From Acidobacteria bacterium UBA6911 (lineage in GTDB: Bacteria; Acidobacteriota; UBA6911), in contig DKBB01000088.1 of the NCBI GenBank assembly GCA_002451015.1, positions 1-8,769 of the forward strand: a stretch of 8,769 bases of DNA. Direction: 5' to 3'. A program made the translations under genes and the position numbers. Shown in pieces: positions 1 to 7,330 of the stretch. Below the pieces are notes generated by a model, which was given only the letters and a program-made list of their open reading frames with translations, searched no databases and was not told where the DNA came from. Position 1 is the stretch's first letter; each line of letters starts with the position of its first letter.

Positions 1-123
1 CCTCCTGTAGTAAAATCGCAAGATCATCAGATGTTTGATCATGATTAATACACATAAGACGGAATTATAAGAATCAGGAATGGATCTGATAGGGGAAGGA
101 TGCCTGAAAACCGGGGATTATTT

Positions 124-145
124 TTCCTATCCGCTTCCTATCCGC
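124..145 (+). repeat. Perfect 11-bp tandem repeat in the receptor leader
   Basis: The 11-mer TTCCTATCCGC occurs twice back to back at 124-134 and 135-145. A TAACAT hexamer at 147-152 follows; with a 17-bp spacer the matching -35 position (124-129) falls inside the first repeat. Direct repeats of one helical turn that overlap a -35 are a common layout for response-regulator binding sites. The repeat is seen directly; a regulatory role is inference and no regulator is identified. Confidence 0.35.
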
Positions 146-308
146 ATAACATGATGTTTCCTAACAGCGGTGCTGGTAATAACAACGCGGAGTTGCGGGG
201 ATTCGGACTGATTGTAAGTTATTGCGGTCATAGCCGACACCGTATTGCACCAGAGGCAAAATGCCGGGATGATCGTGAACTTTCTGCACATCTTTGAAAC
301 GCATTCCT

Positions 309-316
309 AAAGGAGG
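309..316 (+). promoter_or_regulatory. Shine-Dalgarno sequence that sets the receptor start
   Basis: AAAGGAGG lies 4 nt before the ATG at 321. It decides between this ATG and an in-frame TTG at 294. The TTG has no RBS, and starting there would place nine extra residues, encoded across the RBS itself, ahead of the basic N-region of the signal peptide. Confidence 0.8.
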
Positions 317-320
317 CAGT

Positions 321-3300
321 ATGCTTATAAGGAAAAGAGAGGATCAGAGAGCCAAGCTTGTGTGGAAGAAGATATGTCTTTCGGTTGTTATAGCCGTTCT
401 CTTTGCGTCAGTCTGGAGTTTGGGGCAGACCGGAACCTCGACGGTCCGCGGCACAATTCTGGATCCGCAGGGAAGGGCTATTCCAAACGCTACGATTACG
501 TTAATCGATCCTGAAAAGGATTTCAGCCGCACCGTCGTAAGCACAAGCACGGGAGACTATGTCGTCTCGGCTGTCCCTCCGGGGAGCTATGAACTGGAAG
601 CCGAGGCGCCCGGATTTAAACACGCTACCATCGAGCAGGTACAGGCCCTTGTGGACACATCCGTAATAGTGGATGTGCACCTGGAGATCGGGGACATCGA
701 TGAAGAGATCACTGTCGTTTTCGATGATATTTCCCCGATCAACACAGTGGACGCATCCATCGGCGTTCCTTTCGAAAGCCGCCGGATTACGGAAATTCCC
801 TTGAACGCGCGCAATATCGTCAACCTGCTTTCGCTTCAGACCGGCGTCACTCCGCAGGGCGAAGTCAACGGCGGACGGCGTGACCAGGCTAACGTCACTC
901 TGGATGGCGTGGATGTAAACGAGGAGCAGGGCGGCCTGGATTATGTGGCCAGGGCCTTGGGCGACACAGACACCTCCTATGACCAAAGGTTTACGGCCTT
1001 TTCCAGCGTTTTGCGCACCACGCCGGAATCGGTGCAGGAGTTCCGGGTGACTACATCCAATCCGAACTCCAGCCAGGGACGTTCAGCCGGCGCCCAGGTA
1101 TCCATGGTGACCAAGTCCGGGACCAACAATTTTCATGGGTCGCTTTATGAATTCCACCGAAATACCGTTACCAGCGCAAATGACTGGTTCAACAACCAGG
1201 CCGGGGTGTTCGAGCCGGACGATCCCGAGGTGATCAGCGGTGAAAAAAAGGCAGGCGATCCAAGACTGCCCAGGCCGAAGCTGATCAGGAACATTTTCGG
1301 CGGATCGATAGGGGGGCCTATCATCAAGGACCGCTTTTACTTTTTCTATACCTATGAAGGAAGACGGGATGCCAGTGAAACAGCCGTTCCGGTGCGGTAT
1401 GTTCCTACGGAAACCCTGCGCCAGGGCATCGTTCAGTATGCCAATACCGGCGGGGGAACCACGACACTGACGCCCGAGGATATCGCCGAGATTTATCCGG
1501 CTACCGGCGGAGTGAATCAGGCGCTTCTCGCCCTGCTCAACACCGCCCCCCTGCCCAACGATAATACAGTGGGGGACGGCTTGAACATTACCGGGTACCG
1601 GTTCAATGCGCCCACTCCCGTCAGGATGGGCACCCATATCGCCCGGTTCGACTTCAACATATCGCCAAGCCAGACTCTCTTTGCGCGGGGCAACTATCAG
1701 AACGACAAGTACAGCCAGGCTCCGCAGTTTCCCGGAACCCCGTCCCCCGATCTCTGGGCGCACCCCAAGGGATTTGTGATCGGCCACAATTGGACTCTAA
1801 ACAACTCCATGGTGAACGTCATCCGTTTCGGCATGACGCGCCAGGCCATTTCCCAGCAGGGTGATTCGGAACAGAACCTGGTCAATGTCCGCTTTGTCTA
1901 CCAGCCCTATCTCTACCAGCGGGCAATCAACCGGACCGCCCCGGTCTACAACATCGTCGACGATTTCTCCTGGTCGAAAAAGAACCATACCTTCCAGTTC
2001 GGAATGAACATTCGCATTATCCGCAACAACCGCGAATCCTTTTCGAATTCCTTTGACCAGGCGGTGATCAACCCGTCCTATTACGCGGGCTCCGGTTCGT
2101 CGCTGACGGCTCCTCTCGAGGACATCGCATCGGGCGCTCTCTTTGACACGCGTTCCGCGATTGCCGCCGTGCTCGGCAGATATTCGGATTACGAATCGAA
2201 CGTTATCTATAACAAGGAAGGGGAAGTCCAGATTGCAGGAACTCCTTCCTTCCGTACCTTTGCCACGGAAGAGTACGATTTCTATGCGCAGGATTCCTGG
2301 AAACTGCTGCCCAATCTTACTTTGACCTACGGACTGCGCTGGGGAGTGAACACCCCCGTCAGGGAAACCAACGGCTATCAGGTGCAGCCCACGGTCAGCC
2401 TGGGAGAATATTTCAGACTTCGAAAAGAAGGAATGGAAACCGGGGTTCCGTATATCGAGCCAATAACGATTGATCTTTCGGGGCCTGCAAACAACGGGCC
2501 CGACTACTACGACATGGAATGGGATAACTTTGCCCCGAGCGTCAGCCTGGCCTGGTCCCCCGATTTCGGGGACAATATATTGGGGAAGCTGTTCGGCCGC
2601 CAAAGCGAGAGTGTTTTCCGGGGTGGCTACAGGATGGTGTACGACCGTATCGGCACCCAGTTGGCGACCAGCTTCGATCTGAACAATACCCTGGGATTTT
2701 CCTCGTCTTCCGCAGTCAGCGCCAACCTGTATAATGTGACCACCAATCTGGGGCCACTCTACGATGGATTGGATCCCGACGTGCGGAATTTCCCCAACCT
2801 GGAACTCCCGGGAGATCTGGAATTCCCGCTTTCAAAACCCTCCGACGGATCCCGGCGTATCGAAAGCACGCTGGACGATACGATCAAGACCCCGTATTAC
2901 CACCGCTGGAATATCAGTTACGGCCGGGAGCTGATGAAAGGACTGTCTTTTGAAATCAGCTATGTCGGTGCTCTGGGACGCAACCTGATTACGACACGGG
3001 ACGTCGCGTTCCTCAACAACCTGACCGATCCGAATTCGGGCCAGACCTGGTATGAAGCTGCCGGGGTCCTTGCGGACCTGCGGTTTGATGAAGTCTCGGC
3101 ATGGAGCGGGGATATTCCGGAGATCCCGTTCTTCGAACATTTCTACCCGGGCAACAGTATTCTCGACGCATATCTGGGATATTTCGACTATGACGCCAGT
3201 GGAGACCTTGAGGGATTCAATCCTTCAGAATTGGCCTACTCGCTCGTGGCGCCGGACTATTTTGATATTACCGATTGGACCTGGGTCCAGGATATTCTGG

Positions 3301-4187
3301 ACACCTTTTCTCCGGTAGCCGGCCCGTTTGCCTTCTTCCAGCCTCAATACGGAACCCTGGGCGTTTATTCCACAATAGGGAAGTCCTGGTATAACGGTAT
3401 GAATATCTCGATCCGTCAGCGGCTGGGAAACGATATTACCTTTGATTTCAACTACACATACTCCAAGTCGATGGATTACACATCCCAGGTGATGGGCGCC
3501 TATACCTTCACCGTTTCGAACGGGCTTATTCGCAACCCGCTCAAGCCGGAGCAGGCCAAGGCCGTTTCAGATTATGACATTACCCACAACTTCAATGTCA
3601 ATTATCTAGCAGCTCTTCCTTTCGGTCAGGGCAAGAAATTCTTCAGCGGCGTTTCCGGCTGGGTAAACACTCTGATTGGAGACTGGCAGCTCAGCGGGAT
3701 ACTGCGGACGCACAGCGGGTACCCTTTCGATATTTACGATATAGGGCAGTGGGCCACCAACTGGCAGCGCACAAGCAATGCCGTACGTCTCCAGCCCGTG
3801 TCGGCCCAAACAAATCGGGATTACAACGGGGAGCCGTATGCGTTTAAGGACCCGGTTGAAGTCTACCAGTCTTTCCGCAGTGCCCGTGCCGGGGAGGATG
3901 GCGACAGGAATATTTTACGGTTGCCCTGGTACTTCAGCATGGATGCTTCTCTCAACAAGACGTTTCGACTGCCGTATGCCGAGGGGCACCAGCTGCAGTT
4001 CCGGTGGGAAACGTTCAACGTGACGAATACGCAGCCTTTCGGAGTAATCGACAGCCTCGGTGTGCTGGCGGATCCGTACAAGGGAGAGCCGAATCCCGGC
4101 TTCGGGCGCTACATCGGATCCCAGACGCCTTCGGGAGAATCCCGCCCCGGACGTGTCATGCAGTTCGGTCTGCGCTATTCCTTCTAG
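321..4187 (+). CDS. TonB-dependent receptor, Oar-like, with carboxypeptidase-regulatory-like domain
   Basis: Predicted outer-membrane beta-barrel protein of 1288 residues, in the usual size range for Oar-like receptors (about 1000-1250, this one slightly long). Residues 1 to about 36 form a signal peptide: a basic N-region, a hydrophobic core near 18-32, and probable cleavage around SLG/QTG. Residues about 40-125 are a carboxypeptidase-regulatory-like beta-sandwich (STVRGTILDPQGRAIPNATI, then VPPGSYELEAEAPGF). A plug domain follows at about 145-300, with EIPLNARN, a GGRRDQANVTLDGVDVN motif and the family hallmark VTKSGTNNFHGSLYEF. The remainder is the barrel, ending in a C-terminal phenylalanine (FGLRYSF), the usual beta-signal for Bam-dependent insertion. 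No clear TonB box is visible, as is common in this family. An acidic, aromatic segment at about 900-1005 resembles the variable extracellular loop of other Oar-like proteins. The substrate cannot be told from sequence; large oligosaccharides, peptides or protein export are possible. Two hairpins follow, so it is probably monocistronic. Confidence 0.93.
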   Translation: MLIRKREDQRAKLVWKKICLSVVIAVLFASVWSLGQTGTSTVRGTILDPQGRAIPNATITLIDPEKDFSRTVVSTSTGDYVVSAVPPGSYELEAEAPGFKHATIEQVQALVDTSVIVDVHLEIGDIDEEITVVFDDISPINTVDASIGVPFESRRITEIPLNARNIVNLLSLQTGVTPQGEVNGGRRDQANVTLDGVDVNEEQGGLDYVARALGDTDTSYDQRFTAFSSVLRTTPESVQEFRVTTSNPNSSQGRSAGAQVSMVTKSGTNNFHGSLYEFHRNTVTSANDWFNNQAGVFEPDDPEVISGEKKAGDPRLPRPKLIRNIFGGSIGGPIIKDRFYFFYTYEGRRDASETAVPVRYVPTETLRQGIVQYANTGGGTTTLTPEDIAEIYPATGGVNQALLALLNTAPLPNDNTVGDGLNITGYRFNAPTPVRMGTHIARFDFNISPSQTLFARGNYQNDKYSQAPQFPGTPSPDLWAHPKGFVIGHNWTLNNSMVNVIRFGMTRQAISQQGDSEQNLVNVRFVYQPYLYQRAINRTAPVYNIVDDFSWSKKNHTFQFGMNIRIIRNNRESFSNSFDQAVINPSYYAGSGSSLTAPLEDIASGALFDTRSAIAAVLGRYSDYESNVIYNKEGEVQIAGTPSFRTFATEEYDFYAQDSWKLLPNLTLTYGLRWGVNTPVRETNGYQVQPTVSLGEYFRLRKEGMETGVPYIEPITIDLSGPANNGPDYYDMEWDNFAPSVSLAWSPDFGDNILGKLFGRQSESVFRGGYRMVYDRIGTQLATSFDLNNTLGFSSSSAVSANLYNVTTNLGPLYDGLDPDVRNFPNLELPGDLEFPLSKPSDGSRRIESTLDDTIKTPYYHRWNISYGRELMKGLSFEISYVGALGRNLITTRDVAFLNNLTDPNSGQTWYEAAGVLADLRFDEVSAWSGDIPEIPFFEHFYPGNSILDAYLGYFDYDASGDLEGFNPSELAYSLVAPDYFDITDWTWVQDILDTFSPVAGPFAFFQPQYGTLGVYSTIGKSWYNGMNISIRQRLGNDITFDFNYTYSKSMDYTSQVMGAYTFTVSNGLIRNPLKPEQAKAVSDYDITHNFNVNYLAALPFGQGKKFFSGVSGWVNTLIGDWQLSGILRTHSGYPFDIYDIGQWATNWQRTSNAVRLQPVSAQTNRDYNGEPYAFKDPVEVYQSFRSARAGEDGDRNILRLPWYFSMDASLNKTFRLPYAEGHQLQFRWETFNVTNTQPFGVIDSLGVLADPYKGEPNPGFGRYIGSQTPSGESRPGRVMQFGLRYSF

Positions 4188-4241
4188 GATTCAGCCGGAT
4201 TTTATAAACTGTCTGCGCTGAACCGTGCTTCGTGTCAAGGG

Positions 4242-4272
4242 GGAGAGGTCACGATCACTTCGTGACCTCTCC
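4242..4272 (+). terminator. Perfect 13-bp hairpin 54 bp after the receptor stop
   Basis: The left arm GGAGAGGTCACGA (4242-4254) pairs perfectly with TCGTGACCTCTCC (4260-4272) across a 5-nt TCACT loop. Two G-T wobbles could extend it. It is very stable but is followed by CTTACGAGG-like sequence rather than a run of T, so it is not a classical intrinsic terminator. It may protect the 3' end of the mRNA, act as a weak terminator, or be part of a dispersed palindromic element. Confidence 0.5.
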
Positions 4273-4283
4273 TTACGAGGAAT

Positions 4284-4315
4284 GGGGTCGGACCAGAGTT
4301 ATTATTGTAAATAAA
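4284..4315. repeat. REP-like palindromic motif, possible transposon-end relic
   Basis: The stretch starts with GGGGTCGGACC, containing the palindrome GGTC-G-GACC at 4286-4294, followed by AGAGTTATTATTG. From memory, close variants of this combination are dispersed through intergenic regions of several proteobacterial and acidobacterial genomes, often near REP-associated (Y1/IS200-like) transposases. No transposase is present here, so if the assignment is right this is a solitary, non-autonomous copy. The palindrome is seen; the family assignment is recollection and not verified. Confidence 0.35.
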
Positions 4316-4343
4316 AGACATAACCGCGATTTGGAAATCATTT

Positions 4344-4378
4344 AAGGCCCTTAGAAAGATATTTGGGGGCCTTTTTTT
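4344..4378 (+). terminator. Candidate Rho-independent terminator
   Basis: The arm AAGGCCC (4344-4350) pairs with GGGCCTT (4367-4373), with a roughly 16-nt loop that G-U pairs can shorten, followed by an uninterrupted T run at 4372-4378. The GC-rich stem directly followed by T residues fits intrinsic termination of + strand transcription about 160-190 bp after the receptor stop, as a backup for any read-through past the perfect hairpin upstream. Confidence 0.6.
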
Positions 4379-4589
4379 GAATCTAAGAAATATGGTTTTG
4401 GTACGATTACGGGCGTTCTCGCGTTTCGCTCGGGCGAATGCTTGAAGAGGCGCCGCAGATCGAGGAAGTGACTTTCAATCACTTGATTCCCTGCCGGGAC
4501 GGATGTATCGCGGATGACGCAGGAATTATCATTTCGGAGCCCCGGTAAACCACACAACACGACGGCGCAAGGAATTACTTAGCGCTAAG

Positions 4590-4627
4590 ACGCAGAGACA
4601 ATATTTATAAATACTTTGTCTTTGCGT
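4590..4627. repeat. Imperfect inverted repeat with AT-rich loop
   Basis: ACGCAGAGACAA (4590-4601) is complementary to TTGTCTTTGCGT (4616-4627) at 11 of 12 positions across a 14-nt AT-rich loop. The left side is preceded by the palindromic TTAGCGCTAA. Repeats rich in 'GCGCTAAGACGCAAAGAC' are, from memory, common dispersed intergenic elements in several environmental bacterial lineages; a solitary copy of such an element is the likeliest reading. A run of T at 4633-4637 could also make it a weak terminator. Confidence 0.4.
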
Positions 4628-4696
4628 TGAGTCTTTTTCGCATTCTGGTGTTAACTACCTCAGCCGGTATGTCAGCTTGGCAGCCAGTTCGCATTA

Positions 4697-4875
4697 GAGG
4701 AGCACTTCTTAGAATATTAAGACCCATTCCATGCCAGCAATTTGGTAATAAACGGATTTGCGTGGAAATTTGAGAATTATTGGATTTAATCCCTTTGTAA
4801 TTGTAATAGAATCCCACCAGAATATTCAAAAACAGTTTACGTATAACCCCTTATCAGATACCTGAACGTCTTCGA
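4697..4875. repeat. Long direct repeat, copy A (upstream of the TPR gene)
   Basis: This segment aligns without any gap to 7331-7509 at a constant offset of 2634 bp. I count 137 of 157 identities in the core (4719-4875) and 14 of 22 in the upstream edge. The best block, AATCCCACCAGAATATTCAA, is identical in both copies. Homology stops abruptly on both sides. On the minus strand both copies read through a short stretch including FYYNYK and RLLPNC, which faintly recalls the tail of IS481/IS3-type integrases, but an upstream stop is shared. It is either a dispersed intergenic repeat or a degraded mobile-element end. Confidence 0.85.
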
Positions 4876-4981
4876 AAATGGTCTTTCGTGTATGGATTGC
4901 AGTCTGTTCGTATTTAGTGGTGGTGAGGATCAAGGATCATTTAATCTTTATGTCATGCAATAATTGATTTTATTTCACAGA

Positions 4982-5176
4982 AATTTCAAGATCAGCCATA
5001 TAGAGATGCACGTAGATATGCCTTTTCTGGAGGAAATCGCTACGTGCTTCCCTTTCGACCTCCGCGCACAGGATCCAATGCTTGAGAAAATTTAAAAAAT
5101 TCGTCAGTATGTTGAATCGAAAGTGAGGTAGATGATTTTGGGAAAATCCTGCAGCAGTCGGCTTGAGGGCGCATAG
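4982..5176 (+). pseudogene. Possible decayed short reading frame (doubtful)
   Basis: One + frame reads as protein-like sequence interrupted by two in-frame stops, TAA at 5093-5095 and TAG at 5129-5131, before a final TAG at 5174-5176. Segments include IEMHVDMPFLEEIA, LRAQDPMLEKI, KIRQYVESKVR and MILGKSCSSRLEGA. The composition resembles a small soluble helical protein, but I do not recognise the family. The minus strand is also open for 70 codons across the same stretch (4970-5182), which weakens the case. It could equally be non-coding DNA. Confidence 0.15.
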
Positions 5177-5192
5177 AACCATGATCTTTAAT
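5163..5192 (+). promoter_or_regulatory. Candidate sigma-70-type promoter for the TPR gene
   Basis: TTGAGG (5163-5168) and TTTAAT (5187-5192) are separated by 18 bp, giving four and five matches to the -35 and -10 consensus. A start site near 5199 would leave a leader of about 30 nt that contains the RBS at 5215-5220. This is consensus matching only, and promoter preferences of the host are not known. Confidence 0.35.
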
Positions 5193-5214
5193 ACGCGCCT
5201 ACAAGAGTCGCATC

Positions 5215-5220
5215 AGGAGA
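5215..5220 (+). promoter_or_regulatory. RBS supporting a GTG start for the TPR gene
   Basis: AGGAGA ends 7 nt before the GTG at 5228, an ideal spacing. It supports this non-ATG start, which also preserves the lysine/arginine-rich cytoplasmic N-terminus that precedes the first membrane helix. Confidence 0.75.
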
Positions 5221-5227
5221 CAGCGCA

Positions 5228-7312
5228 GTGGGGAAAAATAAAAAAACTGCAGGCCGAGCGGTTGGGAAGCACAGGCCCAAGAATTCTTCGCGTGACAAAC
5301 GTGTGAATTCGGCTGAAAAGCAGGTGTCATTAAAAAACATTGTATTGGTCCTGTTGGCCATTGTCGTGCTCAGTCTGATCATCTATGCGCCGTCTCTGAA
5401 TTACGGGTTCCTGGGTTTCGATGATCCGGCATATGTCAGCGAAAATGTTGAGGTTTCCCGGGGACTCACCTGGCATGGTTTTTTGTGGGCCTTCAATATT
5501 GGATACTCGGCGAACTGGCATCCGTTGACCTGGCTGTCGCATATGCTCGACGTGCAGCTCTTCGGTATGGTTGCCGGGTGCCACCATCTCATAAACCTTC
5601 TGTTGCACATTGCGAATGCCCTCCTGCTGTTCTGGCTTTTATACCGGACAACCCGTGGGTGGGGACGAAGCGCGGTGGTTGCCCTCTTGTTTGCCGTTCA
5701 TCCTTTGCACGTCGAATCCGTTGTATGGATTGCCGAAAGAAAGGATGTATTGAGCACGCTGCTCTGGATGCTTACATTCCATGCGTATGTAAGCTATGTT
5801 CGTCGGCCTCTTCTTCGACGCCTTTTAGTTGTTATAGTGGTTTTTTCCCTGGGGCTCATGGCAAAATCGATGCTGGTTACCCTGCCATTTGCGCTGATAC
5901 TTTTCGACATATGGCCCCTCGGGAGATTAAGCCTGAATCCGGGCCGGCGGCGGGTGTTGCTGCAATTATTTGTGGAAAAAATCCCATTCATCGCGTTGTC
6001 GGCCATATCAAGCGTTCTTACCATCATGGCTCAGGCACGGAGCGGGGCAGTCCAGAATCTAGAAATGCTTACATTCAGTCAGCGTGCAGCCAATGCCGTC
6101 GTATCGTATTTCATGTACATCGCCCAGATGATCTGGCCGGGTAATCTCATAGCCTATTATGCTTATGAGACGCCTTCAGCATTGATGGTGGTCGCCGGCG
6201 TATTGATATTGGCTTCCGTTTCGGCTTTGACGATTCGATTTGCGAAGCGGCATCCATACCTCCTTGTGGGCTGGCTCTGGTATCTCTTCACTCTGGTGCC
6301 CGTTATCGGGCTGGTTCAAGTCGGGGCGCAATCGAGGGCCGATCGCTACACTTATATTCCAATAATCGGATTATTCATCGCCATGGCATGGGGAATTCCC
6401 AAGCTTGTGGAAGGCCGACGCCGTCAAAATATAGGAATGGGAGTTGCGGCGGCCCTTCTGATTTGCGCTTTGACGGTTCTGGCGCGGAATCAGGTAGGGT
6501 ATTGGGAAAACGATGCGACGTTATGGGAACATGTGGTCCGGTCAAGGCCCCGGAGTAGTTTCGCACGAACCAATTTGGGGTCCGCTCTGGCTGCCGCCGG
6601 CGATTTGGATGGAGCTGTCGATCAGTATACGGAAGCTCTGCGCATCAATCCCAATTTCGCCGAAACGCACAATGCATTGGGAATGGTCCTTACAAAAAAG
6701 GGATTGTGGCGTGAAGCCGCCAAACACTATGCAGAAGCCCTACGCCTTAAGCCGGGTATCGATGCACATACCAACCTGGGAATGGTACTGGGGAAGCTGG
6801 GGGAATTCGAGGAGGCCATTTCAGAATTTCAAACGGCTTTGAAGATCGATCCGAATTCCGCCGAAACGCATAATGAACTGGGAGTTGTCCTGGCAAGAAA
6901 GGGATTGTGGAGCGAAGCCGAGCAGCACTATGCAGAAGCACTGCGTCTGGAGCCCGATTTCGCTTATGCTCATGCCAACAGGGGAACGCTTTTGGCAAAG
7001 ATGGGAAGAATCGAGGAGGCCATTTCGGAATTTCGAACAGCTTTGAAAATCGATCCTCAAAAAGCGGCTATATACTATAACCTTGGATTTGCCTTAGCTG
7101 GACAGGGGAAGATGGACGAGGCTATCAGTCAGTATAGAAAAGCCATAGAAATCCAGCCATTATTTGCAGAAGCACATACCAACCTGGGATTTGCTTTGAT
7201 GAATCAAAATCAGTACACGGAAGCAATACAACATTTTAAAGAAGCGCTTCGCATCAATCCAAACAGCGTACAGGCGAAAAGAAGCCTGGAAATCGCCTTA
7301 AGCAGGCAATAG
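5228..7312 (+). CDS. TMTC-like membrane protein, putative GT-C glycosyltransferase with TPRs
   Basis: A 694-residue inner-membrane protein. After a basic cytoplasmic N-terminus (1-35), the first helix spans about 36-57. The first outside loop carries F64-D65-D66, the acidic pair at the position where GT-C enzymes place catalytic or metal-binding aspartates. The following motifs are typical of bacterial relatives of eukaryotic TMTC O-mannosyltransferases: NWHPLTWLSHMLD (about 96-108), HPLHVESVVWIAERKDVLS (158-176) and QSRADRYTYIP (368-378). About ten membrane helices reach to about residue 420. Residues 444-680 form seven TPRs (each 34 residues except the third, 33), ending in a short capping helix. 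By analogy it would transfer a sugar from a polyprenyl-phosphate donor to a secreted protein, with the TPRs on the periplasmic side binding the acceptor; the bacterial family is experimentally poorly defined, so activity and substrate are inference. The gene stands alone between two copies of a direct repeat. Confidence 0.85.
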   Translation: MGKNKKTAGRAVGKHRPKNSSRDKRVNSAEKQVSLKNIVLVLLAIVVLSLIIYAPSLNYGFLGFDDPAYVSENVEVSRGLTWHGFLWAFNIGYSANWHPLTWLSHMLDVQLFGMVAGCHHLINLLLHIANALLLFWLLYRTTRGWGRSAVVALLFAVHPLHVESVVWIAERKDVLSTLLWMLTFHAYVSYVRRPLLRRLLVVIVVFSLGLMAKSMLVTLPFALILFDIWPLGRLSLNPGRRRVLLQLFVEKIPFIALSAISSVLTIMAQARSGAVQNLEMLTFSQRAANAVVSYFMYIAQMIWPGNLIAYYAYETPSALMVVAGVLILASVSALTIRFAKRHPYLLVGWLWYLFTLVPVIGLVQVGAQSRADRYTYIPIIGLFIAMAWGIPKLVEGRRRQNIGMGVAAALLICALTVLARNQVGYWENDATLWEHVVRSRPRSSFARTNLGSALAAAGDLDGAVDQYTEALRINPNFAETHNALGMVLTKKGLWREAAKHYAEALRLKPGIDAHTNLGMVLGKLGEFEEAISEFQTALKIDPNSAETHNELGVVLARKGLWSEAEQHYAEALRLEPDFAYAHANRGTLLAKMGRIEEAISEFRTALKIDPQKAAIYYNLGFALAGQGKMDEAISQYRKAIEIQPLFAEAHTNLGFALMNQNQYTEAIQHFKEALRINPNSVQAKRSLEIALSRQ
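6659..7063 (+). repeat. Internal duplication of a two-TPR module
   Basis: TPR2+TPR3 (6659-6859) and TPR4+TPR5 (6860-7063) are a tandem pair: TPR2 matches TPR4 at 24 of 34 residues and TPR3 matches TPR5 at 21 of 33, while TPR2 and TPR3 are much less alike. DNA blocks such as GAGGAGGCCATTTC and GGGATTGTGG are conserved between the units. The first unit is one codon shorter, at the TPR2/TPR3 junction (KPGI-DAH against EPDF-AYAH). Confidence 0.8.
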
Positions 7313-7330
7313 GATTTTCTATTTGTGGGG

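Larger units (their letters stand above)
1..320. other. Leader/intergenic region upstream of the TonB-dependent receptor
   Basis: No gene is convincingly supported here. A 65-codon frame from 100 to 297 has a purine-rich stretch directly abutting its ATG with no proper spacer, contains no recognisable domain, and runs into the leader of the next gene, so I treat it as spurious. The stretch holds a perfect 11-bp tandem repeat (124-145) and, at its end, the strong Shine-Dalgarno of the receptor gene. The end of any gene further upstream lies outside the window. Confidence 0.5.
4188..5227. other. 1.04-kb gene-poor intergenic region with several repeats
   Basis: No intact gene is supported in this stretch. 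In order it holds a perfect 13-bp hairpin, a REP-like palindromic motif, a U-tract terminator candidate, an imperfect inverted repeat, copy A of the long direct repeat, a doubtful decayed reading frame and a candidate promoter for the TPR gene. Short open frames on both strands (for example 4351-4560 and 4605-4829 minus, 4438-4548 plus) lack a good RBS and recognisable domains. Base composition is more AT-rich than in the flanking genes. Confidence 0.6.

Noticed and set aside
100..297. 65-residue frame upstream of the receptor
   Set aside because: The RBS-like purines touch the ATG, no domain is recognisable, and it ends inside the receptor leader.
294..320. TTG start nine codons upstream of the receptor ATG
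   Set aside because: It has no RBS, and translation from it would run across the strong AAAGGAGG that correctly serves ATG 321.
4438..4548. Short + frame (MLEEAPQIEEVTFNHLIPC...) after the terminator
   Set aside because: It reads reasonably but is only 36 codons, has no RBS, and I recognise no homologue.
4351..4560. 69-residue minus-strand frame in the intergenic region
   Set aside because: Its 3' end covers the terminator candidate, it has no RBS, and no family is recognised.
4605..4829. 74-residue minus-strand frame
   Set aside because: It crosses the inverted repeat and most of repeat copy A; copy B breaks the same frame, so it is not conserved as a gene.
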